Shown: piece by piece, positions 1 to 7,501 of the stretch
Numbering within the stretch: position 1 is the first letter of the stretch
Layout: each line of letters begins with the position of its first letter
Source of the DNA: Maricaulis sp963975345
GTDB taxonomy: Bacteria > Pseudomonadota > Alphaproteobacteria > Caulobacterales > Maricaulaceae
Direction of reading: 5' to 3'
Length of the DNA stretch: 64,000 nt
Assembly: GCF_963975345.1 (NCBI RefSeq)
Contig: NZ_CAXBGE010000013.1
Coordinates: 1-64,000, forward strand
Position numbers and translations under genes: made by a program
The notes under the pieces: model-generated
Databases searched by the model: none
What the model was told of the DNA's origin: nothing
What the model saw: only the letters and a program-made list of their open reading frames with translations

Positions 1-247
1 TATAGCCGACATTGTCGAGATCATTATGCTTGCCGCCGGCGCGGACGCATTTCTGTGACGAGGTCGCACGTTGGTAGGACCGGGTCTCTTTGCCAGTGAA
101 GACATTCTTGAACGGGACCATGCCGGCATTGACGAATAGCAGGGTCGGATCGTCCTGCGGCACCAGCGGGCTGGAGGCGACGACCTCGTGGCCATTGGCA
201 CCAAAATAGTCGAGAAATGTCGCCCGGATATCGCGCAAGCTGGCCAT
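1..247 (-). CDS. alaS: Alanyl-tRNA synthetase, N-terminal fragment (cut by window edge)
   Basis: The first 82 residues are present and the rest lies beyond base 1. The N-terminus (MASLRDIRATFLDYF, then SSPLVPQDDPTLLFVNAGM, then KCVRAGGKHNDLDNVG) is the class II alanyl-tRNA synthetase catalytic core, which charges tRNA-Ala in the cytoplasm. Two adjacent ATGs exist (250 and 247). I prefer 247, because AGGA then lies 7 nt upstream and the MAS start is usual for the family. The gene follows recA and an unknown gene on the same strand. Identity is very likely; the C-terminal domains cannot be seen. Confidence 0.93.
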   Translation of the reverse strand, partial: MASLRDIRATFLDYFGANGHEVVASSPLVPQDDPTLLFVNAGMVPFKNVFTGKETRSYQRATSSQKCVRAGGKHNDLDNVGY

Positions 248-352
248 CATATCATCCTGTATCGCGTCGTGTTTGCGGCGCCCGGCCGAAGCCGCTGCGT
301 TAGCAGTTTTCAGGAGATATGGAAACGCGATGGCCTGCGCAAGCCGGTGCCG

Positions 353-844
353 TCAGACCGCTGTCGCCAGGGCCGTGACATCACCGAACTGGTGGAAGCC
401 TGTGCCCTGCCGGATATCGTCAAACCAAGCCTGCGGAAACCCGTGAACCTCAACGGCGGCTTGAAGCGAGTCGACATACCGGCGGCGCTTGTTGGAATTC
501 TCCGCGTCGCGAGTGAATTCGCGCCATAACCGCGCCTCGCTTCGAACCTGGTCCGGCATGGTCCAGACCGAGTTTTGGGAAAAGACCTCGCCGCGCGCTC
601 TCTGCGCTTCAAAATAGACATCCGCCAAGCCGCCAAGATCATCGGCATCGATCTGTGCCAATGACACGTCAGGCGTGAAATAAGCGATCTCAAGATCATC
701 ATAGCGGAAGTGTTCGCGATCTACATAGAGTTTGCCGACAAAGTCGAGATCGACAGGTGTGACAATCGCGCTAAAGACAAAGATCCGGAGCTTTCGCTCC
801 AGATGTACCAACATTCCGACCGCCACAAACACACCCCCGCTCAA
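353..844 (-). CDS. Hypothetical protein between recA and alaS
   Basis: The frame encodes up to 163 residues. The first possible start is TTG at 844, just after an in-frame stop; the first ATG is at 814 (MLVHLERK). I do not recognise the family. The N-terminal part (LRIFVFSAIVTPVDLDF) is hydrophobic and beta-like, followed by an acidic, aromatic-rich segment with FRYDDLEIAYF and DDLGGLADVYFEAQRARGEVF. There is no clear signal peptide or membrane helix. It lies downstream of recA and upstream of alaS on the same strand and could be cotranscribed with either. The position in a conserved gene neighbourhood favours a real gene, but the weak start leaves doubt. Confidence 0.5.
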   Translation of the reverse strand: MSGGVFVAVGMLVHLERKLRIFVFSAIVTPVDLDFVGKLYVDREHFRYDDLEIAYFTPDVSLAQIDADDLGGLADVYFEAQRARGEVFSQNSVWTMPDQVRSEARLWREFTRDAENSNKRRRYVDSLQAAVEVHGFPQAWFDDIRQGTGFHQFGDVTALATAV

Positions 845-948
845 AACGCTTCAGGTCCCCAGCTGGCTGCGTCCCATCCGGGAGCTCAGCCATTCTGGAC
901 GCCTTGCGGCACCTTCATACCGCAAAGCGGTTAATTGAGCGTGGTTGT

Positions 949-975
949 TCCGGGCGCTGCGCAGCAACGCCCGGA
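949..975 (-). terminator. Terminator-like hairpin downstream of recA
   Basis: TCCGGGCG and CGCCCGGA form an 8-bp perfect stem about an 11-nt loop that itself contains a CTGCGCAG palindrome. It begins about 10 nt after the recA stop. No T-run follows, so termination strength is uncertain. Confidence 0.5.
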
Positions 976-984
976 GCAGATTGG

Positions 985-2061
985 TCAGCCAGCGGCGGCT
1001 TCATCCTCGTCGAGATCCTTGCCGACGAGCAGCACGTCAGCGATCAGTCCGGCATTGGCGCGGACCTTGGCTTCGATTTCCTTGGCCATGGCCTGGTTGT
1101 CGATCATGAATTTGCGCGCATTCTCGCGGCCCTGACCGATACGTTCCGAATTATAGGAATACCAGGAACCGGACTTCTCGATGATGTCACCCTTGACGCC
1201 AAGATCGATCAGCTCGCCCATTTTGGAGATGCCTTCGCCATAGAGAATGTCGAATTCAACTTCGCGGAAGGGCGGCGCCACCTTGTTCTTGACGACTTTC
1301 ACGCGGGTCTGATTGCCGATCACTTCGTCACGGTCCTTGATCGCACCGATGCGGCGGATGTCGAGCCGGACGGAAGCGTAGAATTTCAGCGCATTGCCGC
1401 CCGTTGTGGTTTCAGGGCTGCCGAACATGACGCCGATCTTCATCCGGATCTGGTTGATGAAGATGACCATGCATTTCGATTTCGAGATCGAACCGGTCAG
1501 CTTGCGCAGCGCTTGGCTCATCAGACGGGCTTGCAGGCCGGGCAGGCTGTCGCCCATCTCGCCTTCGAGCTCGGCGCGCGGTGTCAGGGCGGCGACCGAA
1601 TCGATCACCAGCACGTCAATCGCACCGGAACGCACCAGCGTATCGGCAATTTCCAGCGCTTGCTCGCCGGTATCGGGCTGCGACACCAGAAGTTCAGCGA
1701 CATCAACGCCCAGCTTGCCGGCATAGACCGGATCAAGCGCGTGTTCGGCGTCGATGAAGGCACAGACCCCGCCGAGCTTTTGCCCCTCGGCGATCGTGTG
1801 CAGCGCCAGCGTCGTCTTGCCCGAGCTTTCAGGGCCGTAGATTTCAACGATCCGGCCCTTGGGCAGACCGCCAATGCCGAGCGCGATGTCGAGCCCGAGC
1901 GAGCCGGAAGAAATCGATTCGATCTCCATCGCCGGCTTGGCTCCGAGCTTCATGACCGAGCCCTTGCCGAAGGCCTTGTCGATCTGGCTCAACGCCGCCT
2001 CGATCGCCTTTTTCTTGTCCATACCTGAATCGTTCACGAGTCGAATCGCGCCCTTGCTCAT
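985..2061 (-). CDS. recA: Recombinase RecA
   Basis: The 358-residue protein is a full-length RecA: the DNA strand-exchange ATPase and LexA coprotease. Walker A GPESSGKT is at residues 76-83, with LVIDSVAAL for Walker B, INQIRMKIGVMFG for loop L2 and TTGGNALKFYASVRLDI. The acidic tail ends DEDEAAAG. The ATG at 2061 has AAGGGA 8 nt upstream. An internal ATG at residue 14 is the start of the conserved MDKKKAIEAAL segment, so the extra 13 residues are an N-terminal extension of the kind common in alphaproteobacteria. The promoter region carries a GTTC-N7-GTTC LexA box, so SOS induction is expected. It is divergent from the lytic transglycosylase gene. Confidence 0.99.
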   Translation of the reverse strand: MSKGAIRLVNDSGMDKKKAIEAALSQIDKAFGKGSVMKLGAKPAMEIESISSGSLGLDIALGIGGLPKGRIVEIYGPESSGKTTLALHTIAEGQKLGGVCAFIDAEHALDPVYAGKLGVDVAELLVSQPDTGEQALEIADTLVRSGAIDVLVIDSVAALTPRAELEGEMGDSLPGLQARLMSQALRKLTGSISKSKCMVIFINQIRMKIGVMFGSPETTTGGNALKFYASVRLDIRRIGAIKDRDEVIGNQTRVKVVKNKVAPPFREVEFDILYGEGISKMGELIDLGVKGDIIEKSGSWYSYNSERIGQGRENARKFMIDNQAMAKEIEAKVRANAGLIADVLLVGKDLDEDEAAAG

Positions 2062-2130
2062 ATCGATATTCCCTTATTTCACGCCCCTCGGTCACGGGCA
2101 ACCGAGACACAACGTACCAGTTTTGTTCCG

Positions 2131-2145
2131 GAACACAAGCGGAAC
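2131..2145 (-). promoter_or_regulatory. LexA (SOS) box of the alphaproteobacterial type
   Basis: GAACACAAGCGGAAC on the plus strand equals GTTC-N7-GTTC on the recA strand, the direct-repeat LexA operator known from alphaproteobacteria. It is 70 nt upstream of the recA ATG and about 80 nt upstream of the divergent mltF-like gene. Confidence 0.85.
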
Positions 2146-2224
2146 ATTTATGGTTAACAAAACGGAACAAAACGATGCCACCGCAGGCGGCTTGGCGAGC
2201 GCGCAGCGAGCGCCTATCTTGACG

Positions 2225-3583
2225 ATGATGATCTCAAGCCGCCATCTCCTCGTGATTGTGATCCTATTTGTGCTGGCGGGCTGCGGCCCGGCGGCGGTGC
2301 CCAGCGGCGTCGCCTCCATGGAAGAACTGCAGGCGCGCGGCAGTCTGATCGTCCTCACTCTGGAAGGGCCGACGAGCTATATGCCCGGCGAGGATGGCCC
2401 CAGCGGCTATGAAGTTGATCTCGTGCGGGCCTTTGCGGCCAGTCTCGGTGTCGAGCCGCGTTTCGAGACTCGACCCTCGATCACAGCCCTCACAACCGCC
2501 CTCGCCAATGGCGAGGGCGATATCGCCGCGGCCGGTCTAACCGTCACACCATCACGCGAAGCCCACATGCTGTTCGGCCCGGCCTACAAGACCGTGACCG
2601 AGCAATTGGTCTGCCATAATGGCGGACCGGCGCCGACATCGCTGAACGATCTGGGCCGGGCCCGCATCGTGGTTTTGGCGGGTTCAAGCTATCTTGAGAC
2701 GCTACAGGCCCTGCCCGCCCGCCCGCAGGCGCTGCACTGGACTGAACGCCGCGCCGGGTCGGCCATGCCGCTGCTTGAAGCGGTCGATGCGGGGGATTTC
2801 GACTGCACCATCGCCGATTCGCACTTGGCCGACTTCGCCCGCCGCCGTCATCCCGATCTGGTGGTGGCGATGGATCTGACCGGCGAGGAATCGCTGGCCT
2901 GGGCCTATTCGCAGCATATCGACGGTCTTGGCGATGCGCTGGCCAGCTGGTTCAACCAGATCCACCAAGGCGATTTGCTGGAACGGCTGGACGAAAACTG
3001 GTTCGGCCAGTTCGGCGATTTCAACTATGTTGATGTGTCCAGCTTCGTCGACCGGGTCGAAACGCGGCTGCCGCAATATGAGCGCTGGTTCGAACTGGCG
3101 GCCGAGCGGACCACGTTCGACTGGGACCTGCTTGCCGCACAAGCCTATCAGGAATCGCACTGGGACCCTGACGCCATCAGCGATACCGGCGTGCGCGGAT
3201 TGATGATGCTGACACTGTCGACCGCCGAACGCGTCGGCGTCGAAGACCGTACCGATCCGCGCCAGAGCATTGTCGGCGGCGCCACCTATCTGGAAGACCT
3301 CTATCAACGCGTCCCCAGCGGCGTCACCGGCGAGGATCGGGTCTGGTTCGCACTGGCTGCCTATAATGTCGGCATGGGCCACATGTATGACGCCCGCACC
3401 CTGGCCGAGCGCCAGGGGCTCGAGAAAAACAGCTGGGAAGATCTGGCCCGCGTACTGCCGCTTCTGTCCGACCCGACGCATTATCGCGGCCTGCGCTATG
3501 GCTATGCCCGCGGCCAGGAGCCGGTGCGCTATGTCCAGAAAGTCCGCGAATACCGCGCCCTGCTCAATGCGCAGGGGCTCTGA
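2225..3583 (+). CDS. mltF: Membrane-bound lytic murein transglycosylase F-like lipoprotein
   Basis: The 452-residue protein cleaves the MurNAc-GlcNAc bond of peptidoglycan with anhydro-product formation (family knowledge). A lipoprotein signal (MMISSRHLLVIVILFVLAGC) ends in the lipobox LAGC. Residues about 35-270 form a periplasmic solute-binding (SBP_bac_3-like) domain, and the C-terminal part is an SLT domain with AQAYQESHWDP (catalytic Glu at residue 310), the RGLMMLT motif and AYNVGMGHMYDA. This two-domain order is that of MltF. Start: an upstream extension of the frame runs through the recA promoter, so the ATG at 2225 (or 2228) that begins the lipoprotein signal was chosen. Confidence 0.92.
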   Translation: MMISSRHLLVIVILFVLAGCGPAAVPSGVASMEELQARGSLIVLTLEGPTSYMPGEDGPSGYEVDLVRAFAASLGVEPRFETRPSITALTTALANGEGDIAAAGLTVTPSREAHMLFGPAYKTVTEQLVCHNGGPAPTSLNDLGRARIVVLAGSSYLETLQALPARPQALHWTERRAGSAMPLLEAVDAGDFDCTIADSHLADFARRRHPDLVVAMDLTGEESLAWAYSQHIDGLGDALASWFNQIHQGDLLERLDENWFGQFGDFNYVDVSSFVDRVETRLPQYERWFELAAERTTFDWDLLAAQAYQESHWDPDAISDTGVRGLMMLTLSTAERVGVEDRTDPRQSIVGGATYLEDLYQRVPSGVTGEDRVWFALAAYNVGMGHMYDARTLAERQGLEKNSWEDLARVLPLLSDPTHYRGLRYGYARGQEPVRYVQKVREYRALLNAQGL

Positions 3584-3587
3584 CGCG

Positions 3588-4037
3588 TCAACCCAGCCCC
3601 AGCGCCGCCAGCAAGGCCAGTCGGTCAAAATAGGGCCGCTCGCAGACGATTTTGTCTGAGCCCGGCGCGAATTCGAAACTGGCCATCATCTTGAGCCGGA
3701 AGGCGCGGCCCGTCGGCGGCAAATCGGCCGTCGGCAATTTGAGCGGACCGAGATGCGTTCCCGTCAACCAGAACTCCACCAGAACGCTGTCGCCACCGGC
3801 GCCGATTGCGATGATCTCATTGCCCTGATCCGGAAATGCCGCGCGTGAGGTCGCGAAATAGCCGCGCACGGCCTCCTCGCCGTCAAAAACCGTCTCCATG
3901 CCCTGCATTTCATAGCGCGGGTGCTGGAAGGTCGCGATCACCGCGTCCCAGTCATGTTCGCATTCCAGGCGCATATGATCGCGCACCACCTGAAGTCTCG
4001 CTTGCGTCAGTTCGTCCATCGATATTCGCTCCGTCAT
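3588..4037 (-). CDS. SnoaL-like / NTF2-fold protein
   Basis: The 149-residue cytoplasmic protein has the length and pattern of the SnoaL-like polyketide-cyclase family: a helical start (MDELTQARLQVVRDHMRLECEHDWDAVIATF), FDGEEAVRGYFATSRAAFPD and a C-terminal beta sheet (VLVEFWLTGTHLG, ARRLKMMASFEF-like). Such proteins are cone-shaped ligand-binding or isomerase/cyclase folds, and the substrate cannot be told. ATG at 4019 (MDELTQ, GGAG 9 nt upstream) is an alternative start to 4037. The gene is convergent with mltF, with 4 nt between stops. Confidence 0.75.
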   Translation of the reverse strand: MTERISMDELTQARLQVVRDHMRLECEHDWDAVIATFQHPRYEMQGMETVFDGEEAVRGYFATSRAAFPDQGNEIIAIGAGGDSVLVEFWLTGTHLGPLKLPTADLPPTGRAFRLKMMASFEFAPGSDKIVCERPYFDRLALLAALGLG

Positions 4038-4168
4038 CGGCTCACGCGGTGAAGCCTAGCGTCGATTGGCGAGCGGGGAAATTGTATGAAGGCAATTCAC
4101 GATGTGTCCCTGCCGGCGCCTTTGAGTCCGCGCGCGCCCTGCCCGCCCACGACCGGCAGCGCGAGACC

Positions 4169-4213
4169 CTCACCAGCTCCGCCCCGGACGCAGTCCGGGG
4201 CGGAGCTGGTGAG
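4169..4213. repeat. Perfect 20-bp inverted repeat, 5-nt loop (REP-like palindrome)
   Basis: Arms 4169-4188 and 4194-4213 are exact reverse complements (CTCACCAGCTCCGCCCCGGA and its complement) about CGCAG. The CCCCGGACGCAGTCCGGGG core is typical of dispersed intergenic palindromes. It could also act as a terminator, but no T-run follows. Confidence 0.85.
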
Positions 4214-4334
4214 GATGGCGGGTGCGGCGGGGGTCAGGACGGGTTTTCTCAATAAATACAAAACTCTACTTCCACCGGATTTATTCCGGGGCCCGCCGGA
4301 GAGGAATCCAGCCAGGCTCTCGATTGATGGCAGA

Positions 4335-4362
4335 CCCCGGAATTCGTTGCGCTCCTCCGGGG
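4335..4362. repeat. Short inverted repeat (CCCCGGA...TCCGGGG)
   Basis: CCCCGGA at 4335-4341 and TCCGGGG at 4356-4362 are perfect 7-bp arms around ATTCGTTGCGCTCC. This resembles the common dispersed palindrome with arms of CCGGGG. A related ATTCC...GGAAT pair lies at 4283-4307. Confidence 0.5.
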
Positions 4363-4425
4363 GAAAATGATGTGTTGGTTTGGAGTATGAATTCGCGACT
4401 TATCCCACACCAAAGCCACAAATCA

Positions 4426-4543
4426 GCGTCATCCCAGCGCAGGCTGGCACCCAGATTCACTCACTGGCATCTATTTGATTAAGCGCTAGTTTTCGCACGC
4501 TTCCGCTCGACGAGCTGGCTTCCAGCCTGCGCTGGAATGACGC
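4426..4543. repeat. 118-bp unit with 22-bp inverted ends (21/22 match)
   Basis: GCGTCATCCCAGCGCAGGCT (4426 onward) is repeated inverted at 4522-4543 (CCAGCCTGCGCTGGAATGAC...), differing at one base. The 74-bp interior has no frame. GTCATTCCAGCGCAGGCTGG-type ends are a common dispersed repeat in proteobacterial genomes, so this is probably a non-autonomous element or a pair of REP units. Confidence 0.7.
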
Positions 4544-4937
4544 TTTTTTGGCCAAACTTATCCCCACCCCCTCCACGCTGGCGCATACTCCAGCTGTTCC
4601 GGTCGCACGGGAGGCGTGAGCTCAGCCACTGGCGGCGATCGGGAGCGTGGAGCTCATCCGCACGAAGGTTTGACAGCCCAAGTTCCGGTGAGGCCATGAT
4701 TGGGGAAGAGCGGCATCAGGGCTCGACCGTGCATCCCTGAATATTTCGAGACGGGGGCCGCAAGGCGTCCGACCAAATCTCCCATCTTTTCCAGGAAGAA
4801 TTGGTGGGACGTCACGAATGTCACCCCCATTCATCTACCTCAACTCCGGCATCCGCCGGCGTCCCACACACCTCCCATTGCGAGGTGACCCACTTATCCC
4901 TCCAGCCGGAAACGGCGTGGAGATTTTGGCGCAACGT

Positions 4938-5031
4938 GAAAAGGGGACAGGTATATTTAACGCGCCCGCACCACGGTGCCATTGCGGTCGAAACGGACAG
5001 ACTGCGCGTTAAATATACCTGTCCCCTTTTC
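4938..5031. mobile_element. 94-bp MITE/REP-like element with perfect 27-bp inverted ends
   Basis: Arms 4938-4964 and 5005-5031 are exact reverse complements; each carries GGGGACAGGTATATTT and ends in AACGCG. The 40-nt interior is non-coding. The AAAAGGGGACAGGTATATTT type of end is, as I recall, associated with REP/RAYT-family (IS200-like Y1 transposase) dispersed elements; no transposase is present here. It sits 53 nt upstream of the SDR start and would form a strong hairpin in a leader transcript. Confidence 0.65.
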
Positions 5032-5083
5032 AGAGCCTCGAATTGACTTGCGGCGACAACAGGAAACAGAATGGGACACGGCC

Positions 5084-5905
5084 ATGGCTATCGAACCCCT
5101 CCCCCATCGCACCGCATTGATCACCGGAGCCTCGGCCGGGCTCGGCGAGGCGTTTGCGCAGGCGCTGGCGCGGCGCGGGTGCGATCTGGTGTTGGTTGCA
5201 CGGCGCGAGGATCGGCTACACAGTCTGGCGCAGAGCCTTGAAAAGGCCCACGGCATCAGGGCGCTGGTCATTGCCCAGGATTTGTCTGTGCCCGATGCCG
5301 GCGCGCGCATTATCGACGCGCTCGACGCTGCCGGGGTCTCACCGGATATTCTGGTCAATAATGCCGGCTATTCGATCGCCCCTGATTATCTTGAGGCCGA
5401 CTGGCCAGCGCAGCGCGATTTCATCATGACGTCGGTGATGGCGGTTTGCGCCCTGACGCATGCGCTGGTGCCGGCGATGGTCGCAAGGCGTTGGGGCCGG
5501 GTGATCAATCTGTCCTCGATCGTCGCCTTTGCGCCGGGCGGCAGCGGCCACACCCTCTATCCCGCCGCCAAGAGCTTTACCTTGCGCTTCTCGCAATCGC
5601 TGCGCGAAGAAGTGCGCGGGCATGGCGTCAAGGTGACGGCGGTCTGTCCCGGTTCGACCGCGACCGAGTTCCAGAGCGTCAACATGCCCTCCAGCACGGC
5701 GAGCAGCGGGTTCTGGGTCCAGAGCGCTGCGGCTGTTGTAGAAAGCAGCCTGCGCGCCAATGCCGTCGGCCGCGCCGTGCACGTGCCCGGCTGGCACAAC
5801 AAGGCGATCGTGACGGCGCTCAAACTCCTGCCCGACGCCCTCCTGCTGCCCCTGATCCGCATCGGCCAAGGCGCGCTGGCCAAACAGGAAAGTGAGCTCT
5901 CATGA
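5084..5905 (+). CDS. Short-chain dehydrogenase/reductase (SDR)
   Basis: The 273-residue protein is a classical SDR, an NAD(P)-dependent oxidoreductase. It has the Rossmann motif TGASAGLGE at residues about 13-21, NNAG at about 90-93, catalytic Ser in VINLSSIVAF and the YPAAK catalytic Tyr-Lys pair at about 158-162. VARREDR after beta-2 suggests NADP preference. The ATG at 5084 precedes the core by a normal distance; the open frame upstream runs into the repeat element. Its stop overlaps the next gene's ATG (ATGA), so it is translationally coupled to a GMC oxidoreductase. The substrate is unknown. Confidence 0.92.
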   Translation: MAIEPLPHRTALITGASAGLGEAFAQALARRGCDLVLVARREDRLHSLAQSLEKAHGIRALVIAQDLSVPDAGARIIDALDAAGVSPDILVNNAGYSIAPDYLEADWPAQRDFIMTSVMAVCALTHALVPAMVARRWGRVINLSSIVAFAPGGSGHTLYPAAKSFTLRFSQSLREEVRGHGVKVTAVCPGSTATEFQSVNMPSSTASSGFWVQSAAAVVESSLRANAVGRAVHVPGWHNKAIVTALKLLPDALLLPLIRIGQGALAKQESELS

Positions 5906-7482
5906 GCCAGTCCAAAACCTACGACGTGATCATCATCGGATCGGGCGCTGGCGGCGGTACCGTCGCCCAGTCGCTGGCCGAGACCGGCAAATCCATCCTG
6001 ATTCTCGAGCGCGGCGAACATTTGCCACGCGAAGTCGAGAACTGGGATCCGAAGACGGTCTTCATCGAACGCAAATACCGGACGAACGAGAAATGGGTCA
6101 ACAAGGCGGGCAGCCAATTCGTCCCGAATTGCCATTACTGGGTCGGCGGCAATACGATCTTTTACGGCGCCGTGCTGATGCGGATGCGCGAATCCGATTT
6201 TGAGGTTGTCCAGCACGAGGACGGCGTCTCACCGGCTTGGCCGATCAGCTATGGGGATTTGGCGCCCTATTATGACCAAGCCGAACAGATCTGGCGCGTG
6301 CGCGGCAATCGCGGCGAGGATCCGGCCGAACCGCCAACCAGCGGCCCCTATGCCCATCCCGGTATCCGTCATGATGATGAAGTGGCCCGCCTGATGGCGC
6401 ATCTGCGCGATGACCAGGGCTGGAAGCCCTTCACCCTGCCGCTGGGCGTGCAGCGCGATGATGATGACCCGGTGCACAGCGCCTGCATACGCTGCGAGAC
6501 CTGCGGCGGCTTTCCCTGCCTGGTGAAGGCCAAGTCGGATGCACGCACGATCGCCATCGAACCGCTGTCGAAGCATCCCAATGTCACCTTGCTGACCGGC
6601 CGGCTGGTCAACCGTCTGGAGACCGGCACCGACGGGCGCACCGTCACCGGCGTCGTCTGCGAAGGGCCGGACGGGCAGGAAGTCTATAGCGCCGGCATCG
6701 TCGTGCTGGCCGCCGGTGCTGCCAATACGGCGGCCGTGCTGCAACGCTCGGCGACGCCTCGGCATCCCAATGGCCTCGCCAACGGCTCAGACCAGGTCGG
6801 GCGCAATTACATGTTTCACACGATGACGGCGGTCATTTCAGCCAGCTCCCACAAGGCCAAAACGCGTTTCCCCAAAACGCTCGGCATCAATGATTTCTAC
6901 CGGGGCGATCCCGATGGAAGTTATGATTTCCCGATGGGCCACATCCAGAGCCTGGAATACATGGAAGGCCCGATGCTGGAGGGCCAGCTCGACACCGAAT
7001 TCCCGCTCGCCGACAAGCTGATCCCGAAATTCATCGCCGACAGCCTGGCACGTCGCATGCTCAGCTTTCTGGTCTTGTCCGAAGACCTGCCCCAGCCGGA
7101 CAACCGCATCCGCTGGCTCAATGGCCAGATCCATCTCGACTACACCCACAATAACCTGTCGGGTCACAAGCGCCTGGTGAAGAAGTTTGATCGGGCGCTG
7201 GACGGGTTTTGTGACGGCAAGCGCGTCATCCTCGACCATCATTTCCAGGTCCAGCAATTACTGCCGATCTATGGCACCGCGCATCAATGCGGCACGGCGC
7301 GGATGGGCGATGATCCGACGAGCAGCGTCGTCAATGCCGATTGCCGCGCCCATGAAGTCGACAATCTCTACATCGTCGATACCAGCGTCTTCTGCTCATC
7401 GGCCGCAGTCAATCCGACCCTGACCCTGGTTGCCATCGCCCTGCGGGCCGGCGAGCATCTGCGTCAGCGCCTGTCGGCCTGA
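5902..7482 (+). CDS. GMC family FAD-dependent oxidoreductase
   Basis: The 526-residue protein is a glucose-methanol-choline family flavoenzyme. The FAD-binding motif IIGSGAGGG is at residues 11-19, and the C-terminal signature HQCGTARMGDDPTSSVVN followed by NLYIVDTSVF and NPTLTLVAIALR is diagnostic. The proposed catalytic His/Asn pair is expected in HQCGTARMG and AVNPTLT. CIRCETCGGFPC in the middle is cysteine-rich and is also seen in some GMC dehydrogenases. The ATG overlaps the SDR stop by 4 nt, so both enzymes probably act on one alcohol/ketone pathway. The substrate cannot be read from sequence. Confidence 0.93.
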   Translation: MSQSKTYDVIIIGSGAGGGTVAQSLAETGKSILILERGEHLPREVENWDPKTVFIERKYRTNEKWVNKAGSQFVPNCHYWVGGNTIFYGAVLMRMRESDFEVVQHEDGVSPAWPISYGDLAPYYDQAEQIWRVRGNRGEDPAEPPTSGPYAHPGIRHDDEVARLMAHLRDDQGWKPFTLPLGVQRDDDDPVHSACIRCETCGGFPCLVKAKSDARTIAIEPLSKHPNVTLLTGRLVNRLETGTDGRTVTGVVCEGPDGQEVYSAGIVVLAAGAANTAAVLQRSATPRHPNGLANGSDQVGRNYMFHTMTAVISASSHKAKTRFPKTLGINDFYRGDPDGSYDFPMGHIQSLEYMEGPMLEGQLDTEFPLADKLIPKFIADSLARRMLSFLVLSEDLPQPDNRIRWLNGQIHLDYTHNNLSGHKRLVKKFDRALDGFCDGKRVILDHHFQVQQLLPIYGTAHQCGTARMGDDPTSSVVNADCRAHEVDNLYIVDTSVFCSSAAVNPTLTLVAIALRAGEHLRQRLSA

Positions 7483-7501
7483 AGCCATATCTCGCGCCGG
7501 A

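Larger units (their letters stand above)
4038..5083. other. Gene-free region filled with inverted repeats
   Basis: About 1 kb has no convincing gene on either strand; open frames are short and lack family signals. It holds at least four unrelated palindromic or inverted-repeat units (4169-4213, 4335-4362, 4426-4543, 4938-5031), listed separately. The stretch 4560-4930 shows no recognisable feature apart from GTGGGACG at about 4804 mirrored by CGTCCCAC at about 4859. Confidence 0.75.

Noticed and set aside
904..2028. Long open frame on the strand opposite recA
   Set aside because: It mirrors recA codons; the translation is low in information and rich in Asp/His/Arg/Gln, typical of antisense frames in GC-rich DNA.
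4560..4930. Possible remnant gene in the repeat nest
   Set aside because: Short frames on both strands show no family motif and no ribosome site.
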